In this document: positions 21,086 through 33,620 of the stretch, piece by piece
Layout: every line of letters starts with the position of its first letter
Numbering within the stretch: position 1 is the first letter of the stretch
DNA from: Phyto melanocephala
Lineage: Eukaryota > Arthropoda > Insecta > Diptera > Rhinophoridae
NCBI GenBank assembly: GCA_941918925.1
Contig: OW799233.1
Location: forward strand, 170,418,235-170,482,234
Reading direction: 5' to 3'
DNA length: 64,000 nt
Notes under the pieces: generated by a model
What the model was told of the DNA's origin: nothing
The model's database searches: none
Seen by the model: only the letters and a program-made list of their open reading frames with translations
Translations under genes and position numbers: made by a program

Positions 21086-22392
21086 AAGATATAGATAAAT
21101 AGCCAAATTTGGTAGTTGTTTAAAATACCTGTCGATGCGGTTATTGGCTTTGTTGGGTGGCGCTCGTTCGAAATCCTAATTTTTTATAAATTATGATCGA
21201 AAAAAATTTTTTAATTATGAAAGCTGTGCAAACTTAATTCCTTTATCTTATTGAATCCTGCATCCTGCCTGCCCGCATCGTTCTCAATAAAATATTAATT
21301 AATGACGCCGTCAGCCGGAAATCCACCAGAAGCAGTTTCTTTCTCTAAACTTAATGCATTCGAAAATTTTGTTGAATTGAGGTAAGTCTTTATTAAAAAA
21401 TTACAGAACATAAAATTAGATGCAACAGTTTATCATTTGCACGTGTTGTTGAACGCTATATCCATCCGACAAAAAGCCCGTAAAAAAAATAAATTAAATT
21501 AAGTGGTGGTCGCGAATACGCCGTAGGTGGAACAATAACAATAAGAAGTTCTACTTTTGGATAATTTTTCAGAGGTGTAATATATAAATAATAGGTTCGA
21601 AAGCGAAATTAAGCTCAAGCGAAAAAAAAAAATCTTAATTAAACCAAATGTCGCTGGTAAATCTTTCTCCAATTTCCGGCTAAAAGTCCGTTATGCTAAA
21701 AAAAAATAAAAGATTTTAGCCACCATATTTTGAAGAAAACTTATTTAACAAATGTTTTATTGCAAACCTATAATTCTTATATATTAATACCCAATAACAA
21801 TTAAAGTATAATTTCCCTTTGAAATCCAACCATAAAAAATTCTAATATTAAAAGCTGCAGTAAGTGATAATTTAAGTTTAAGAATTTTTCCGTAACGGTT
21901 CTCAATTACAATAAATATAAGTATGCACGTAAATGTCTTCAATATATTTTGTCTTAAGTACCTCATAGAGGGCATTTTGACCACACTTTCTGCCCAATAC
22001 TAGAAACATATACACAATGTCAATTATTTTTAATGCATATTCAAGGGTACTCTTGCAATTAATTATAAATGTTTGTTTATTTATCTGTATTCATGTGTGT
22101 GTATATGTGTAAATAACAACTATGAAATTGTAACTTAAGATTAATGTTTAATGAAATTTAATCATTTTTTGGCTTTGCTTAATTACACTACAATTAAAAT
22201 TATGTAGAGAATCCTGCAATATAATACTTGTTAATAAATAATTAAACACGTACTCGAATTTGCAAAGTCTTGCACACTCGTTTATATATTTATGTATGTG
22301 ACTAATTAATAACATTCCAACATTACAAGGCATTTGCTAAACAGGCCTACTGGAAGGCCTACTTTGACTTTTTATAAGATCCAATAGTTATA
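21086..22392. other. AT-rich DNA, no gene seen
   Basis: No recognisable coding or paired repeats. Confidence 0.5.
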
Positions 22393-23173
22393 CAGTCAAA
22401 TCCCGATAATTCGTAATCGCAAGGGACCGGCCATTTTTTACGGGGTTTTTGATTTAGCGGGGTTTCGATTTAACGGGGTTAAGATAAAATAAATACGAAT
22501 TAATGGGGATTTTCAATTTTTTTAATAAAACATAAAAAACAATTGTTAAAAATAAGACAAAAAAACAAAAAAAAAATACCCTAAAATTAAATAGCAAATT
22601 CTATTACTTAGTGTAAAATACGTGCAATTTTAATAACATACAAAAAACAATAAAATAAAAAAATATAACTGAAAAATTCATATTCTTAACTTTAAATACA
22701 TATTTACATTATCTAAAATTAATTATAAAAAAATGAGTGATTTGCATTTATTTCAGACTTTTCTCACGGAGGTTGCCCAAGGTATTTTCTATTTTTATCA
22801 AGGAATTAAACATTTCTTCGTCCACAGTATGATTGGAGACATAAAAACTTAATATATTAATTGCCAATTTTGAATCTTTATTCGTTATTAAGGGAACTTC
22901 GCCATCATCGTCACCAGTTTCTATATTGTTAGCTTTTAGCATTCTTTCCATGTTTCTGTTGTTTTTATTACGAATAAGTGGTAGTTAGCAAACAATTACG
23001 ATTTATAAGAAGTAAAGAAGATTTTATTTGAAACAAAAAATTACAAATTAGCGAAGGGACCAAAATGTAGGGAAATTTTACGGATTAACGAAATTTTTTC
23101 AAAGGACCGACAGTTTATTACGAATTATCGGGAATTACGATTTATCGGGGTATGAATTATCGGGATTTGACTG
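22393..23173 (-). mobile_element. pogo/Tigger-like transposon, internally deleted
   Basis: The termini cagtcaaatcccgataattc are a perfect 20 bp inverted repeat, flanked by TA at 22391-22392 and 23174-23175. Motifs of the type ttatcgggattacg and gatttagcggggtt recur inside each end. It keeps only the last part of a transposase on the minus strand. Confidence 0.82.
22748..22951 (-). pseudogene. pogo/Tigger transposase, C-terminal remnant
   Basis: The 67 residues have an acidic patch (TGDDDGE) followed by LAINILSFYVSNHTVDEEMF and IENTLGNLRE. This resembles the acidic tail and final helices of Tigger/pogo transposases. DNA-binding and catalytic parts are missing. Its place inside TIRs of that type supports the call; alone it would be too short. 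Confidence 0.6.
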
Positions 23174-23175
23174 TA

Positions 23176-23478
23176 TTTTAATAATGATTTAATACGGTAT
23201 TTCTAAACTTCATATAAAACTATTTCTTTTAAAAGCTGCTTACAAGTTGTTATCTTTACTTTTATATAATTTATAAAACTAAAGGCGATCTATACACCAA
23301 TAAAAGAAAGACAATATTGAAAAAAAATATTAACATCAAAAGTTAAACTTAAAGAACTCTGTTAAGAAATGTTATTTCAAGGAGGCCCAAAAAAAGTGGG
23401 AGATCAAAACAGACCAAAGAAAAAAGCAAGTCCGCTATATTCGGCTTTGCCAAATCTTTTATAGCCTTCACATGTATA
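23176..23478. other. AT-rich spacer, nothing seen
   Basis: No gene or repeat pair noticed. Confidence 0.45.
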
Positions 23479-26400
23479 AAGGGTGGTTACATTTTAAGGG
23501 CCGATGTTGATTTTTAGGAAATTATTGTCATTTCTTTATGATAACATTGGTGTGGTTCAATTATGTATGGAACAAAATATCGGACAAATGTCCGCCGCGA
23601 CCTGGGCGGCAAACCTTTATCCGATGGTCCAAATTTTCATTGACAATGTTTATGTTCAATTGTTGTGCACGATGGTGAGTCGAGGTTGTCTGCTCTTTTG
23701 CCACACACATTTTTTATACATATTTTTCACAATTCTTTCGATTGTGGACGAATTTATACAATTATGTTTATACAATTATACCAAATGTTCAGACATGATC
23801 GATCACATAAGTTGGGTGGAGGTGTGCTCATTGCCGCACATAACAATTTTCGTTGTGAAGAAATCAATGTTATACTTAACGATGACATCGAATTTGTCGC
23901 TGTAAAAATTCGACTGAGAAATACAAATTTATATATTACGTGCTCATACATTCCTCCAAACTCTTCTCTGGATATATACAATAATCACATCTTTGCCATT
24001 GATTTTGTTTTGCAACAATCTATTCCATCTGATTTATTTATTGTTTTGGGAGATTTTAATCTACCTAACATATCGTGGAATAAATCTTCAGAAATAAAAT
24101 ATCTAATTCCTACAGTTTCAAATGAATTTATTCACTCACTCACAAGCTATGGACTTTTTCAAATTAACTATGCAAACAATATTAATGGAAAACTTCTTGA
24201 TCTGGCATTTGTCAACCAGCCGATGGATATATTTTTACTTAAAACACTTCCCGTTACTTACCCTGAAGATCGTTATCATCCTACATTAAAATTGGAAATA
24301 TTTAATTTATTAAGCTTACCTGTTTTACTTCCTAACAAAATTAAACCCCATAAAGTTTTTTGCTTCTCTCATGCAAACTATCAGAAGCTTAACTCTTTGT
24401 TATCAAACGTTAACTGGGATAGTATAATCTCTATCGAAAACTTAGATGATGTTGTTTCTCTCTTCTATTCAACACTACGCCGCTGCATTTTTGAAACTGT
24501 CCCAAAAATTACAATTAGAAATAACAATATTGGGCCACCCTGGAATAATAAGTATCTCCGAACTATTAAAAACAGGAAAAACAAGTTATATAAGAAATAT
24601 AAAAGGACTGGATCATCTGTAGAATATACCAAATACTGTATTGCTCGTTCTTACTACAATTTGGCAAATAAATCTGCATACGACAACTATATAATCCGTA
24701 TGAAGTCGAAAATGAGATCAAATCCTAAATCGTTTTATAAATTTGTGAACTCTAAACGGCGATCGTCCGTTAATCCTAAATACTATAAATATGGATCAAA
24801 TGACGCTGATGATGACGTTTCTATTTCCAATTTGTTTGCTGATTTTTTTTCAACTACCTACTCTAAAAAAGTATGTAATAACATAACATCTTACCCATTT
24901 AATATACCTCAATCATCTGGTGTACAATTCTCTTTTATTACTTATAAAACGACTCTTTCAAATTTATTATCACTAAATAATTCGTTTAATGCTGGTCCAG
25001 ATGAAATACCAAATTGCGTTCTAAACAATTGTGCAGAAAATTTATATTACCCGCTTACTGCTATCTTTAACAAATCCATTAAATTAGGATACGTACCATT
25101 GATTGGAAATTATCGTACATATATAATTCCGTTGTTTAAAAATGAAAGCAAAATTGAGATATCAAATTATCGTGGCATTGCTAAGCTGAGTGATATTCCC
25201 AAACTTTTTTAAAAACTTTTAACTGATAATTTATATTATCAAATTTCTTCGATTTTGTCACCGTGCCAACATGGTTTTTGTAAAGATCGCTCTACAACGA
25301 CTAATATTTTGGAGCTAACTACTGCAATAAATGATGGTTTTATAAATAATATGCAAACTGATGCTATCTACACAGATTTTAGTAAAGCTTTTGATAAGGT
25401 AAACCATGATCTCTTGCTTAACAAATTGTCATTAATGGGATTTACGGATATGACAATAAAATGGTTAAGATCATACTTGTCTTTAAGAACTCAACAAGTT
25501 AAGTATGGAAGTGCTACGTCTAATGCTATCAAAGTTCCTTCTGGTGTTTCGCAAGGTAGCCACCTTGGTCCTATTTTATTTACCTTATTTATAAACGATC
25601 TACCTTCAGTTATTCAGCACTCTAAAGTTTTGTTGTATGCCGATGATGTCAAAATTTTTCGTTCTTCTAATAATCCCGAAGATCAACTTTTCCTTCAATC
25701 TGATATTGACAAATTGGTAAATTGGTGTGAAATCAACTTAATGGAGCTGAATATAAAAAAATGTAAGCATATGTCCTTTTTCAGAATTAAGAAATTGGAT
25801 TTATTTTATTGCATTAGTGAGTGTAAACTTGATAAAGTTCTAAATTTTCTTGATCTTGGTATTTTGCTTGATCACCAATTAAATTTTCGTGACCATATTT
25901 CTTTAATTGTTAACAAAGCAAATGGTGTACTTGGATTTATGAAGAGGTGGTGCAAGGAATTTCTAGATCCTTATATTACGAAACAATTATATTCATCGTT
26001 AGTTCGACCTATTCTAGAATATGGATCGATTATTTGGGATCCATGCTATAATATTCATATTGATCGAGTCTGTACAAAAGAAGTTTTTAATATTTTGTTT
26101 TCGTGGCCTTGGATGGAATTCGTTTTTACTACCTTCATACGAAAGCAGAGTCTGTCTTATAAAATTACCAACTTTAAAAAGTCGTCGTTCAATGCTGAGT
26201 TTTTCTTTTGTGCTGGGCCTAATTCAAGGCGATATCGACTCTGAATTCCTGCTAAGTAAAATATCTTTTAATGTTCCAACCAGACCAACTCGAAATTTCC
26301 GTTTTATTAACTTAAAATACTATAGAACCAACTATGCTAATAATGATCCTCTTCGTCGTATATGTGAAAACTTTAATAATTATTATCACGTTATTGGCCT

Positions 26401-26796
26401 TAATGAAAGTAAAGAAATTGTTAAAAGAAATATCATTTTATATTTAAATCGTTGAATTGTATAGAATATTATTTTATATATAACCTTAATTTTGTTTTGT
26501 TATTTTACATACCTTAGTCTGTAAGGATTTATAATCTATAGACAATAAATTAAATACATAAATAAAAAATAAATAAATAAAAAAAGAATCACGAAGTGCA
26601 CAAAATGCATTTTGATTTGAACGCTAATTTTCATAACAGTTCTGAATAACTTTAACGAGTTGCTTGATTGTGTTTTTTCCATGGTTCAAATTGAGTTCGT
26701 CTGAAATTCAAAAATTTCAAATGAAATGCAGAAAAAACTAAACGTTTAGGTATGGTTCACATTCAACATCGGCCCTTAAAAATTAACCATCCTTAA
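23479..26796. mobile_element. mariner-type element interrupted by a CR1-like LINE
   Basis: The left end aagggtggttacattttaag and the right end (reverse complement aaggatggttaatttttaag) are inverted repeats of about 30 bp that both continue into ggccgatgttga, with TA outside. Left part is about 23479-23660 and right part about 26588-26796; the LINE lies between them. Neither flank retains a recognisable transposase, so the host element was non-autonomous or already decayed. Confidence 0.6.
23665..26455 (+). pseudogene. CR1-like LINE ORF2 (endonuclease part plus reverse transcriptase), broken
   Basis: The frame begins inside the apurinic endonuclease domain (GGGVLIA near 23820, LGDFNLP near 24050), so the copy is 5'-truncated. 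The linker includes PPWNNKYLRTIKNRKNKLY. The RT has YRGIAKLS, QHGF, TDFSKAFDKVNHDLL, PSGVSQGS and YADD at about 25636. Two breaks are visible: an in-frame TAA at 25210-25212 and a frameshift near 26065, after which the C-terminal part (LPTLKSRRSML to LYLNR) runs to 26455. Motif spelling fits insect CR1-like elements better than Drosophila jockey. The 3' end is an A-rich tail with AAATA repeats to about 26587. Confidence 0.88.
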
Positions 26797-27732
26797 ATTA
26801 GCATATAGGTATGTAAGAAGCTTAAGCAGTTTGCCTCTTAAGGAGATTGGCTTCTATCACTTAAAAACATGGGATACCACTGGCAGCACTGTTATTTTTT
26901 TCAACCCTCTTTTGCCAAAATTTTTCGGCCCAAGACTAAAATAGGCGGTTTCACAATCGGTTGCTTTATCAATTGCAAGCGTGGATTGAAGGGGTAAAGA
27001 AAAAAACATATTTCCTTCCAAAACCTTTTTTTTTTTTTTTGATAAGTTATAGGCATTGCAGCCATAAAACAAATAATTCACTCCCAAAATGCGCTAATGA
27101 TTAAGTTTGTAGTTTGATTTAGGATTTGTCAATTTATTACACACTCTCTCTTAGACTGGTGAATTGTCATTTTACCATTCGGAATCTAATTTATACATGA
27201 TCATTCCAGCTCAGTTTCAAATACAGCATTGCTATCAGATATTCAACCATCATTCACTAAGTGAAGGGTACAATAAATAAGAGTTCTTTTGATGCAACTA
27301 GTAGTTAGAAAAGGCCTTGCAGAAGGACCGTTTACTTATACTTTTAACCGTTGGAATGCAGCATTATATATATACAATCACACCTACAAATCTTTTACTA
27401 CATATACATTTTTAAAAAGAATTTTAAGAAGAATTTTAAAAAGAACTCGTTTCAGTAAATTTTTTGCTTCTTAAACTAGAAGATTTGAACAGGGTTTTTG
27501 TGATTAAAAAAATTTAAATATTTTATACAATTAAAATACAAATATAATTGCAAATGTCTGTTTTTAGTCTTTTTAGAATTAAATAACTTTGGCATTAAGC
27601 ACAAATATTCTTAAGACATACATATGCACAGAAAATACATACTCCATACTCCTGATGTAAAACTACAGTCTATTTTGGTATTGGAAAACGTTTGTTATTT
27701 GTTATATTGTTGCTATTGTTAAAATATAAATA
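26797..27732. other. AT-rich DNA, no gene seen
   Basis: Nothing recognisable on either strand. Confidence 0.45.
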
Positions 27733-29268
27733 CAGTAGACGCTCGGAAATTAGAACTTTCAGTAATTAGAATTTCCAGAAATTAGAATCTGTCTTTTTAG
27801 AACATAGAGCGCTCTAAAATTAGAATCCAAAATTATAATTTCCGAGCCTTTTTTCTTTTTCGTTGTAAACGTTAACAATTAGTTTAACTAAATAGAAAAC
27901 AAAAAGGGAAATCCAATTTTAGAAGATGTTTAACATATCTTGTTGATGTTTTGAAAGTTTAAACTTCAGTTTCTTGTTACATACTTGTGTATAAGGATAA
28001 ACGTTTTTTAAGGAAGTGGACTGTACAAATGCCAAACAAGCGTAAGAAAAACACTTTGTCTTTACGAGATAAAGTAAAAATATTTGAGAAAGATGACAAA
28101 GGTGTTTAAGGAAAGCGTTTGGCACTGGATTTTAATGTTACTACTTCTGCCATTAGCTATATTAAATCGAATAGAACATCAATTTTGGATGTTGTTGCCA
28201 ACACCTATCAAAACGTATCCAATAAAACTTTACATACTGCCGAATATCCAAAAATGGAAAGCCGTCTTTTTGAGTGGTTCCTTGATCAGCGAGAAAAAAG
28301 GGCGACATTGAGCGGAGCTATATTAAAAAAGAAAGCTAAAGCTATATTCAGGCAAGAATATCCCGACAAAGATGAGAAAGATTTTCGGGCAAGCAATGGA
28401 TGGTTTACCAAATTCAAAAAGCGCCATAAAATTCGCTTTCTTAAAGTAAGTGGAGAAATTCTATCCAGCGATACTAATTCAGTTACTCCTTTTATTTATA
28501 GACTTCGTGCTAAGATCGCACAAATGGGTCTAGTGGAGTCCCAAATATACAATGTCGACGAAACTTGGCTATTTTTCCGTTGCCTTCCGGACTACACTTA
28601 TCGAAAGATGGAATGAAGATGCATTGGAGACTGAACCTATTCATACATTTAATAACGAAAGCCTATCATCTGACTTGGATCATGATATTGATGTGGAAGT
28701 CCAACCTAATATTTCGTATTCCGAAGCTACTAAAAGCGTAAATAATTTAATACAGTGGTGCAAAAGCCATGAATCATTTTCCACTAAGTACTTGACGCAT
28801 CTTTTAGATCTTCGTAATGATATTGTTTTGTCGGAATTACAAAAATCCAAAAGACAAACTAACATTACTAATTATATGATTAACAAAGACTGACAGATAT
28901 TTCACAATATACAATACATACATACATTGACTGTTTAAGAAAATTTAATTTTTAATATGAATTCACAATTATATTTGAACTTATTAAAAACATGTTCTTT
29001 TTAAAATGAGTTTTATGTATGCTAGTATGTATTCTATACTAAAGTTATGCTAAGGTGTAAATGAACTGAATTTTTATTTTTTGCTGTTAAGTTTTTCACA
29101 GTTTTTATGTTAAATAAACTAAAATAAAATGCAAACTCAGCTTTCTTTATCTTTTTAAGGTCAAGTTCACCTAAATTCTTGCATAAAAAACCCGTCCAGC
29201 AATTTGAATAATTCGAAAATTCGAATTGCCCTAAAAACAAAGTGGTTCTAATTTCCGAGCGTCTACTG
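27733..29268 (+). mobile_element. pogo/Tigger (jerky-type) transposon with deleted transposase
   Basis: The termini cagtagacgctcggaaatta are perfect inverted repeats of 24 bp, flanked by TA at 27731-27732 and 29269-29270. Short subterminal repeats of the type aattagaatt follow at the left end. It holds a transposase gene of which most of the catalytic domain is missing. Confidence 0.87.
28029..28893 (+). pseudogene. pogo/jerky-type transposase, internally deleted
   Basis: From ATG at 28029 the frame encodes a basic N-terminus (MPNKRKKNTLSLRDKVKIF), typical of the CENP-B/pipsqueak-type helix-turn-helix, but meets an in-frame TAA at 28107. Reading on gives the rest of that domain, then a second CENP-B-type domain (RATLSGAILKKKAKAIF, ASNGWFTKFKKRHKI) and the start of the DDE region with YNVDETWLFFRCLPD. 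Near 28600 the frame jumps by +1 into what looks like the C-terminal tail ending TNITNYMINKD at 28890, so the bulk of the catalytic domain with the later acidic residues is lost. Lengths and order otherwise follow jerky/Tigger transposases. Confidence 0.85.
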
Positions 29269-29270
29269 TA

Positions 29271-29750
29271 TAATTAAATTGACAATAGATATGAGCACTC
29301 GCCGGTTGAAAAAAAAAATAGTTCCACAAGTCAGAAATAGTAATTATACGATTTAGAATTACACGAGAGAACAAGTTGTTTTTATTGTTAAACAATATTA
29401 CAAAAATAATAAGAGTTTGGTGGGCAGAGCTCAAAAATTTTATTTGAAATATAATGCAAAATGATTGACACAAAAAAAACAAAAACCGTTGTTGCTACCA
29501 AAAAGACTGGTAATAAGCCTTTCCAGTGTCAATATCAAAGCAGTGCCTGACAGTCGCTTAAGTTCTACAGCTTAATGTATTACGTTGCTCACTTTATAAA
29601 AAAATTCAGGCAAAACATGCTTAAGGTGATTAAGCATGGGCTATTAAACAACAAAAAATATTTAAGAAATGTCTTCTTGTTAAATTTAAAAACAAATAAT
29701 TATAAATTCAGAATGTGTCACTAACTAATGCAAATCATTGGACCATACTT
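29271..29750. other. AT-rich spacer, nothing seen
   Basis: No gene or repeat pair noticed. Confidence 0.45.
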
Positions 29751-30178
29751 TTTTATTATGTTGGTTAAATAATGCTCAATGCCGTGACATAATTAAGGAG
29801 TTCTGCCTGCCTAAATTAGATGGCATTGACGTAGATGACATGTGGTTTTAACAGGACAGCGATATATGCAATGTATTTTCTAAAACTTTCGCTTCAAATG
29901 ACATTTCCTGAACGTGTATTTGCTTGTAACGTTAACCAGAATTAGCAATCTAAGTAGTGTGATTTAACATCTATGACAAGAAGCACAGAGCTATCCGTTT
30001 GTAGCAAAAGAAGACCGCTTCAACGATATTTAGTCACATTTAAGCAAAATTTTCACGAAATCTAACTAATGAGGGAGTTGTTGTGTACAAAGCTTTATCA
30101 TGTTTACTTTATAATTTAACAAAAAATAAAGTTTTTGTTTTGTTTTAATATATCGTTCACTTTGGATACCCCTTGGTA
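29750..30178 (+). pseudogene. Tc1/mariner-superfamily transposase relic with right terminal repeat
   Basis: Translation near 29800 gives IIKEFCLPKLDGIDVDDMWF, a stop, then QDSDICNVFSKTFA. This resembles the second-aspartate region (VDDMWFQQD type) of many insect IS630/mariner transposases; further on, CDLT may match the next conserved block. Stops and frame changes make it a pseudogene. The sequence cgttcactttggatacccc at 30151-30169 looks like the right terminal repeat. No left end was found. Confidence 0.6.
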
Positions 30179-31400
30179 CACATAGGGAACAAAATGAGAC
30201 CAAATGGAAATTTTACAGAAAAGTTTGTTGTTAATCTTCATTACTTTAACGGAATTATTCATAAAAGTTATAAAAGATGTTCAAAATCTTTATAATACTA
30301 ACTTGAATAGAAAACAAGTTTTATAAACCGTATTTGAATCATTAATAATTTTTATGAATAAAGTAGTTAAACTTTTTGAATTGTGTAACTTAAACTAAAT
30401 AGAATTCTGATTTAAGAAATTTTTAAAGTTCCTCAAATCCGGCATATTCACAGAAACATTGCTTCTATAAAATCAACTCAGCGGAGATATCGATCCCACA
30501 TATGTACATACAAACATTTGTATAGACATATTTATACATATGTACGTATGTACTATTTTTCTCGTACCGCTAATGTGTCATGTTGCATTAACACTTTAAT
30601 AAATTCTACATTTCAATATAAAGAGCATATTTGATCAGTTTGATTCTGTGTATGACTATTGTATTTATGTGCTTGTATTGATATACAACATCCCTGCAGT
30701 TAGCGCGACTTGTTCATACACGCATGTAAATTATACTCCACAGTGGCCTAGGACTACAACAGATATCACTATAATTAATAAAGAAAACATGGTCCATTAA
30801 ACATTGCGATTTTCTAGGGCTGAACCTTAAAATCTAGCTTTGAATTACATCGGAGTAGACTCAAAACTACTCTTATTTACTACTCGATTAAGTACCTAAG
30901 CGATCATTATATACTAATACAATCTTGAAAACACAGCCACTAGACGCTTAACTGCAAACACCTTTCTTGAAAAAACTCGGTTCGATTCTGCATTACATAG
31001 TACCATGTACAACATGGTAATCCAATGTAGGATGTAGTTAAATATTATCTGCAGGGATGTACACCATGTAAATTTTATTTGCAGATTTTGGTGTGGCAGT
31101 AACGTAGTCGACACTTCAGTAAATTCTTTAAAACTTGTACTTATTTTAACTGCGCTTCTGGACATTTTTAAAAACAAGTATTATTGTTGATATTATTCTG
31201 TTTCACTTGCAACTCTATGTGAAAGTAAAGCATGATTGTATCTATGTATTGATGCGTTAAATAAATATTATATAGATTACACTGCGAGAAGAAGATACCA
31301 TTTCTTAATGCACCATTAGTCATAAAAACTATACAAACTTACAAAGGAGGCTAAAAAAATTTTTTTAAATTAGAAATTTACGGGCTTATTTATAACAAAA
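30179..31400. other. AT-rich DNA, no gene seen
   Basis: No coding or repeat pattern that I can name; short gtac/catatg-rich palindromic text near 30500-30550. Confidence 0.45.
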
Positions 31401-31401
31401 A

Positions 31402-31766
31402 GTTGGCATAAAGTTTATTCATAACACACAAGCCAAACTCTGGCTAACGATTTGCTAAACTCTTGTTAACGAGTTACTAAGCGTTTGCCGACTTGTGAAA
31501 AAAACCTGTTCTGTGTCAAAAAATTTTATAAAAAAAGGAATAAAAATGTTTGTGCACGAAAAATATATTGTTCGTTTATTTTTTTAATTTATTTTTAAAT
31601 TTTAATAATTGTTAGTATGGATGGAAAAACAAAAAAAAATGTCAAAATCAGGAATGATTTACCAAAAATGGTTGCATTTTTGAGGAGTATCATGCAATTT
31701 CTAAGCTGATTTATGAAAAGTTCGCAGACGGATAAAAGTTTGTTATGAATAAACTCTGTGCCAACG
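31402..31766. repeat. Imperfect inverted repeat pair, possible MITE
   Basis: The bases gttggcataaagtttattca near 31402 recur, inverted and with four differences over 28 bp, near 31739-31766. Edges and target duplication are not clear. Confidence 0.35.
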
Positions 31767-31816
31767 AGCTGCCAAGCTTAATCGGTATTATAGTTAGCAG
31801 CTCGTTGTACGTAGTG

Positions 31817-32588
31817 TATAAACTGTGAAAAAGGGTATATATAGGTTTGTCATTCCGTGTAAAATTTCTACAATTTTCATTTCCGACCCCATAAAGTATA
31901 TACATATTTTCTGAAAGCTTATGAATAAGGAAGTCGATTAAGCGCTGTCAGTCTGTCCGTCTGTCCGTGTGTATGTTGAATTCAACTTTTTGAAGCCCCC
32001 GACATAGGTTAGACCCAGGTGAGGTATTAAAATATCAGAAATATTCGAGAGTAGATCGGTATTGAAAATCAGAAACATCGGTACATAAACAACTGAGATA
32101 TGAGCAAAAACCCACGACCACCTCGAATTTTTTTTCACAAAAACAACATTACAACAACAACATACATACATACAAACGTGTATACTGGTTAGAGAAAACG
32201 TGGGATCGAATCCCAGCTGAGCCAAAACAATTTTTTTTTTATTTTTTTTTTTTTATTTTTTATTTTATATTTAATATATTATTTATATTTATATTATTTT
32301 TTTTTTTTAATTTTTTTTTTATTTTTTTTTGTTTTATATTTATTATATATATTTTAATAATTTTAAAAAATTTTTTTTTATATATATTTTTTTTTAATTT
32401 TTTTTTGTATTGTTTTTTTTTATTTTGTTTTTTAACATACATACGTAAATTTATAATTTTACAATGGGATGTTTTTATATATGTATTTCATATGGGATGA
32501 AGGGTGATACAAACTACTGTTATTGCATGACTACACGTTGTGAAGGGTTTATAATATTCGGCATGGCCGAATATAGCGCTCTTACTTG
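31817..32588 (+). mobile_element. Helentron-like repeat (mini-me/HINE-like), copy 3
   Basis: Same organisation as copy 1: aagggtatatataggtttgt at the left, the ccccataaagtata phrase, a GTCT/GTCC block near 31950-31970, a long T-rich tract 32231-32440, gttgtgaagggt near 32517, then the palindrome attcggcatggccgaat and the end gctcttacttg. It also carries the A-box/B-box-like motif at 32199-32224. Confidence 0.75.
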
Positions 32589-32778
32589 TTTGTTATTAAT
32601 AAGGCCGTTAAATATCATCTAGCAGTATTTCTAATAAAAATGTGTTAAACTAAGTACTCAAAATTATAGGCTTGAACAACAGCAATTGTTATTAGTACTG
32701 ATGGATATTTTATTAAAGCGTTGCTTTAACCAGTATATTTAAAAAATATATATTTTTTTTAATTATTATTTGGTTACT

Positions 32779-33128
32779 AGGTTAAAGCTGGCCAGATCAT
32801 CTGTTAAGCTTAAAGACTATATCATGCGTTTTCGTGTCTTTGCATTCTACACAATTTATACCTCATATGCTATCTGCGTTTCAAGTTCCATACCATAGCT
32901 TTTGCGCATTAAATAACATAAGTTGAGAGATCTATAAAAATAATTCAAATCCAGTCGAGTTCTTATCTCACCGTTAGTGATGCTTAAAAAATCAAATAAA
33001 ATACGTCAGAGCATTCTCTGCTTTGTGCTATGTAACTTGCAACGTTCAACTACATTGATTCAGCTTTTCTGAGAGAGCCGTACGACGCGAAAAAGCATAC
33101 AATGCGTAGTGTGTACTTTCAGCTTAAA
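32779..33128. repeat. Possible hAT-type MITE
   Basis: The left end aggttaaagctg and the right end (inverted aggtttaagctg) face each other, and atgcgttttcgtgtc inside the left end pairs with atgctttttcgcgtc, inverted, inside the right end. A clear 8 bp target duplication was not found. Confidence 0.35.
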
Positions 33129-33419
33129 CCTTTACCCAAATTCTTCTTAAAATATTAAGTTTTATTCAGAAATAAGCAAAAAATATTTAAAGCCCAACTT
33201 ACCAGCTTAAGCCAAGGAACAAAATACACTGATCGATTATTTGCGAGCACATCCCGAATAATATTGTTAATTATCTGTATATATTTTAAAATGATACGGT
33301 CCTTGTATGTAATCGCATCATTTGCTTTGGCCGCGCCGAGTATGTGCTCAAATATGGGCACATACCTTTGCCCTTTGATCCATAAACACAAGATTTGCGC
33401 AAGAGGCTTGCCTAATCTG

Positions 33420-33520
33420 AAAGGGGTCTATGTGTTGTATGTTGTTGTTGTGAAGAAAAAACGAGGCGGTAGTGGTTTTTTGCTTATATCTGATTTTCAA
33501 TACCGATCTACTAAAATTTT
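33420..33520 (-). repeat. Helentron-like repeat fragment, reversed
   Basis: The stretch from tgttgtatgttgttgttgtg to ttttgcttatatctgatttt and ataccgatctac is the reverse complement of the middle part of copies 1 and 3. Both ends of the element are missing here. Confidence 0.6.
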
Positions 33521-33620
33521 TTTCATTAAGATCTTACTCACTCGAAACTATAAAATAGAGTTATTATAGATACAGAAGAATAAAAAATTTGGTTTTTTTT
33601 TATAATTTTTCTTTTACTTA

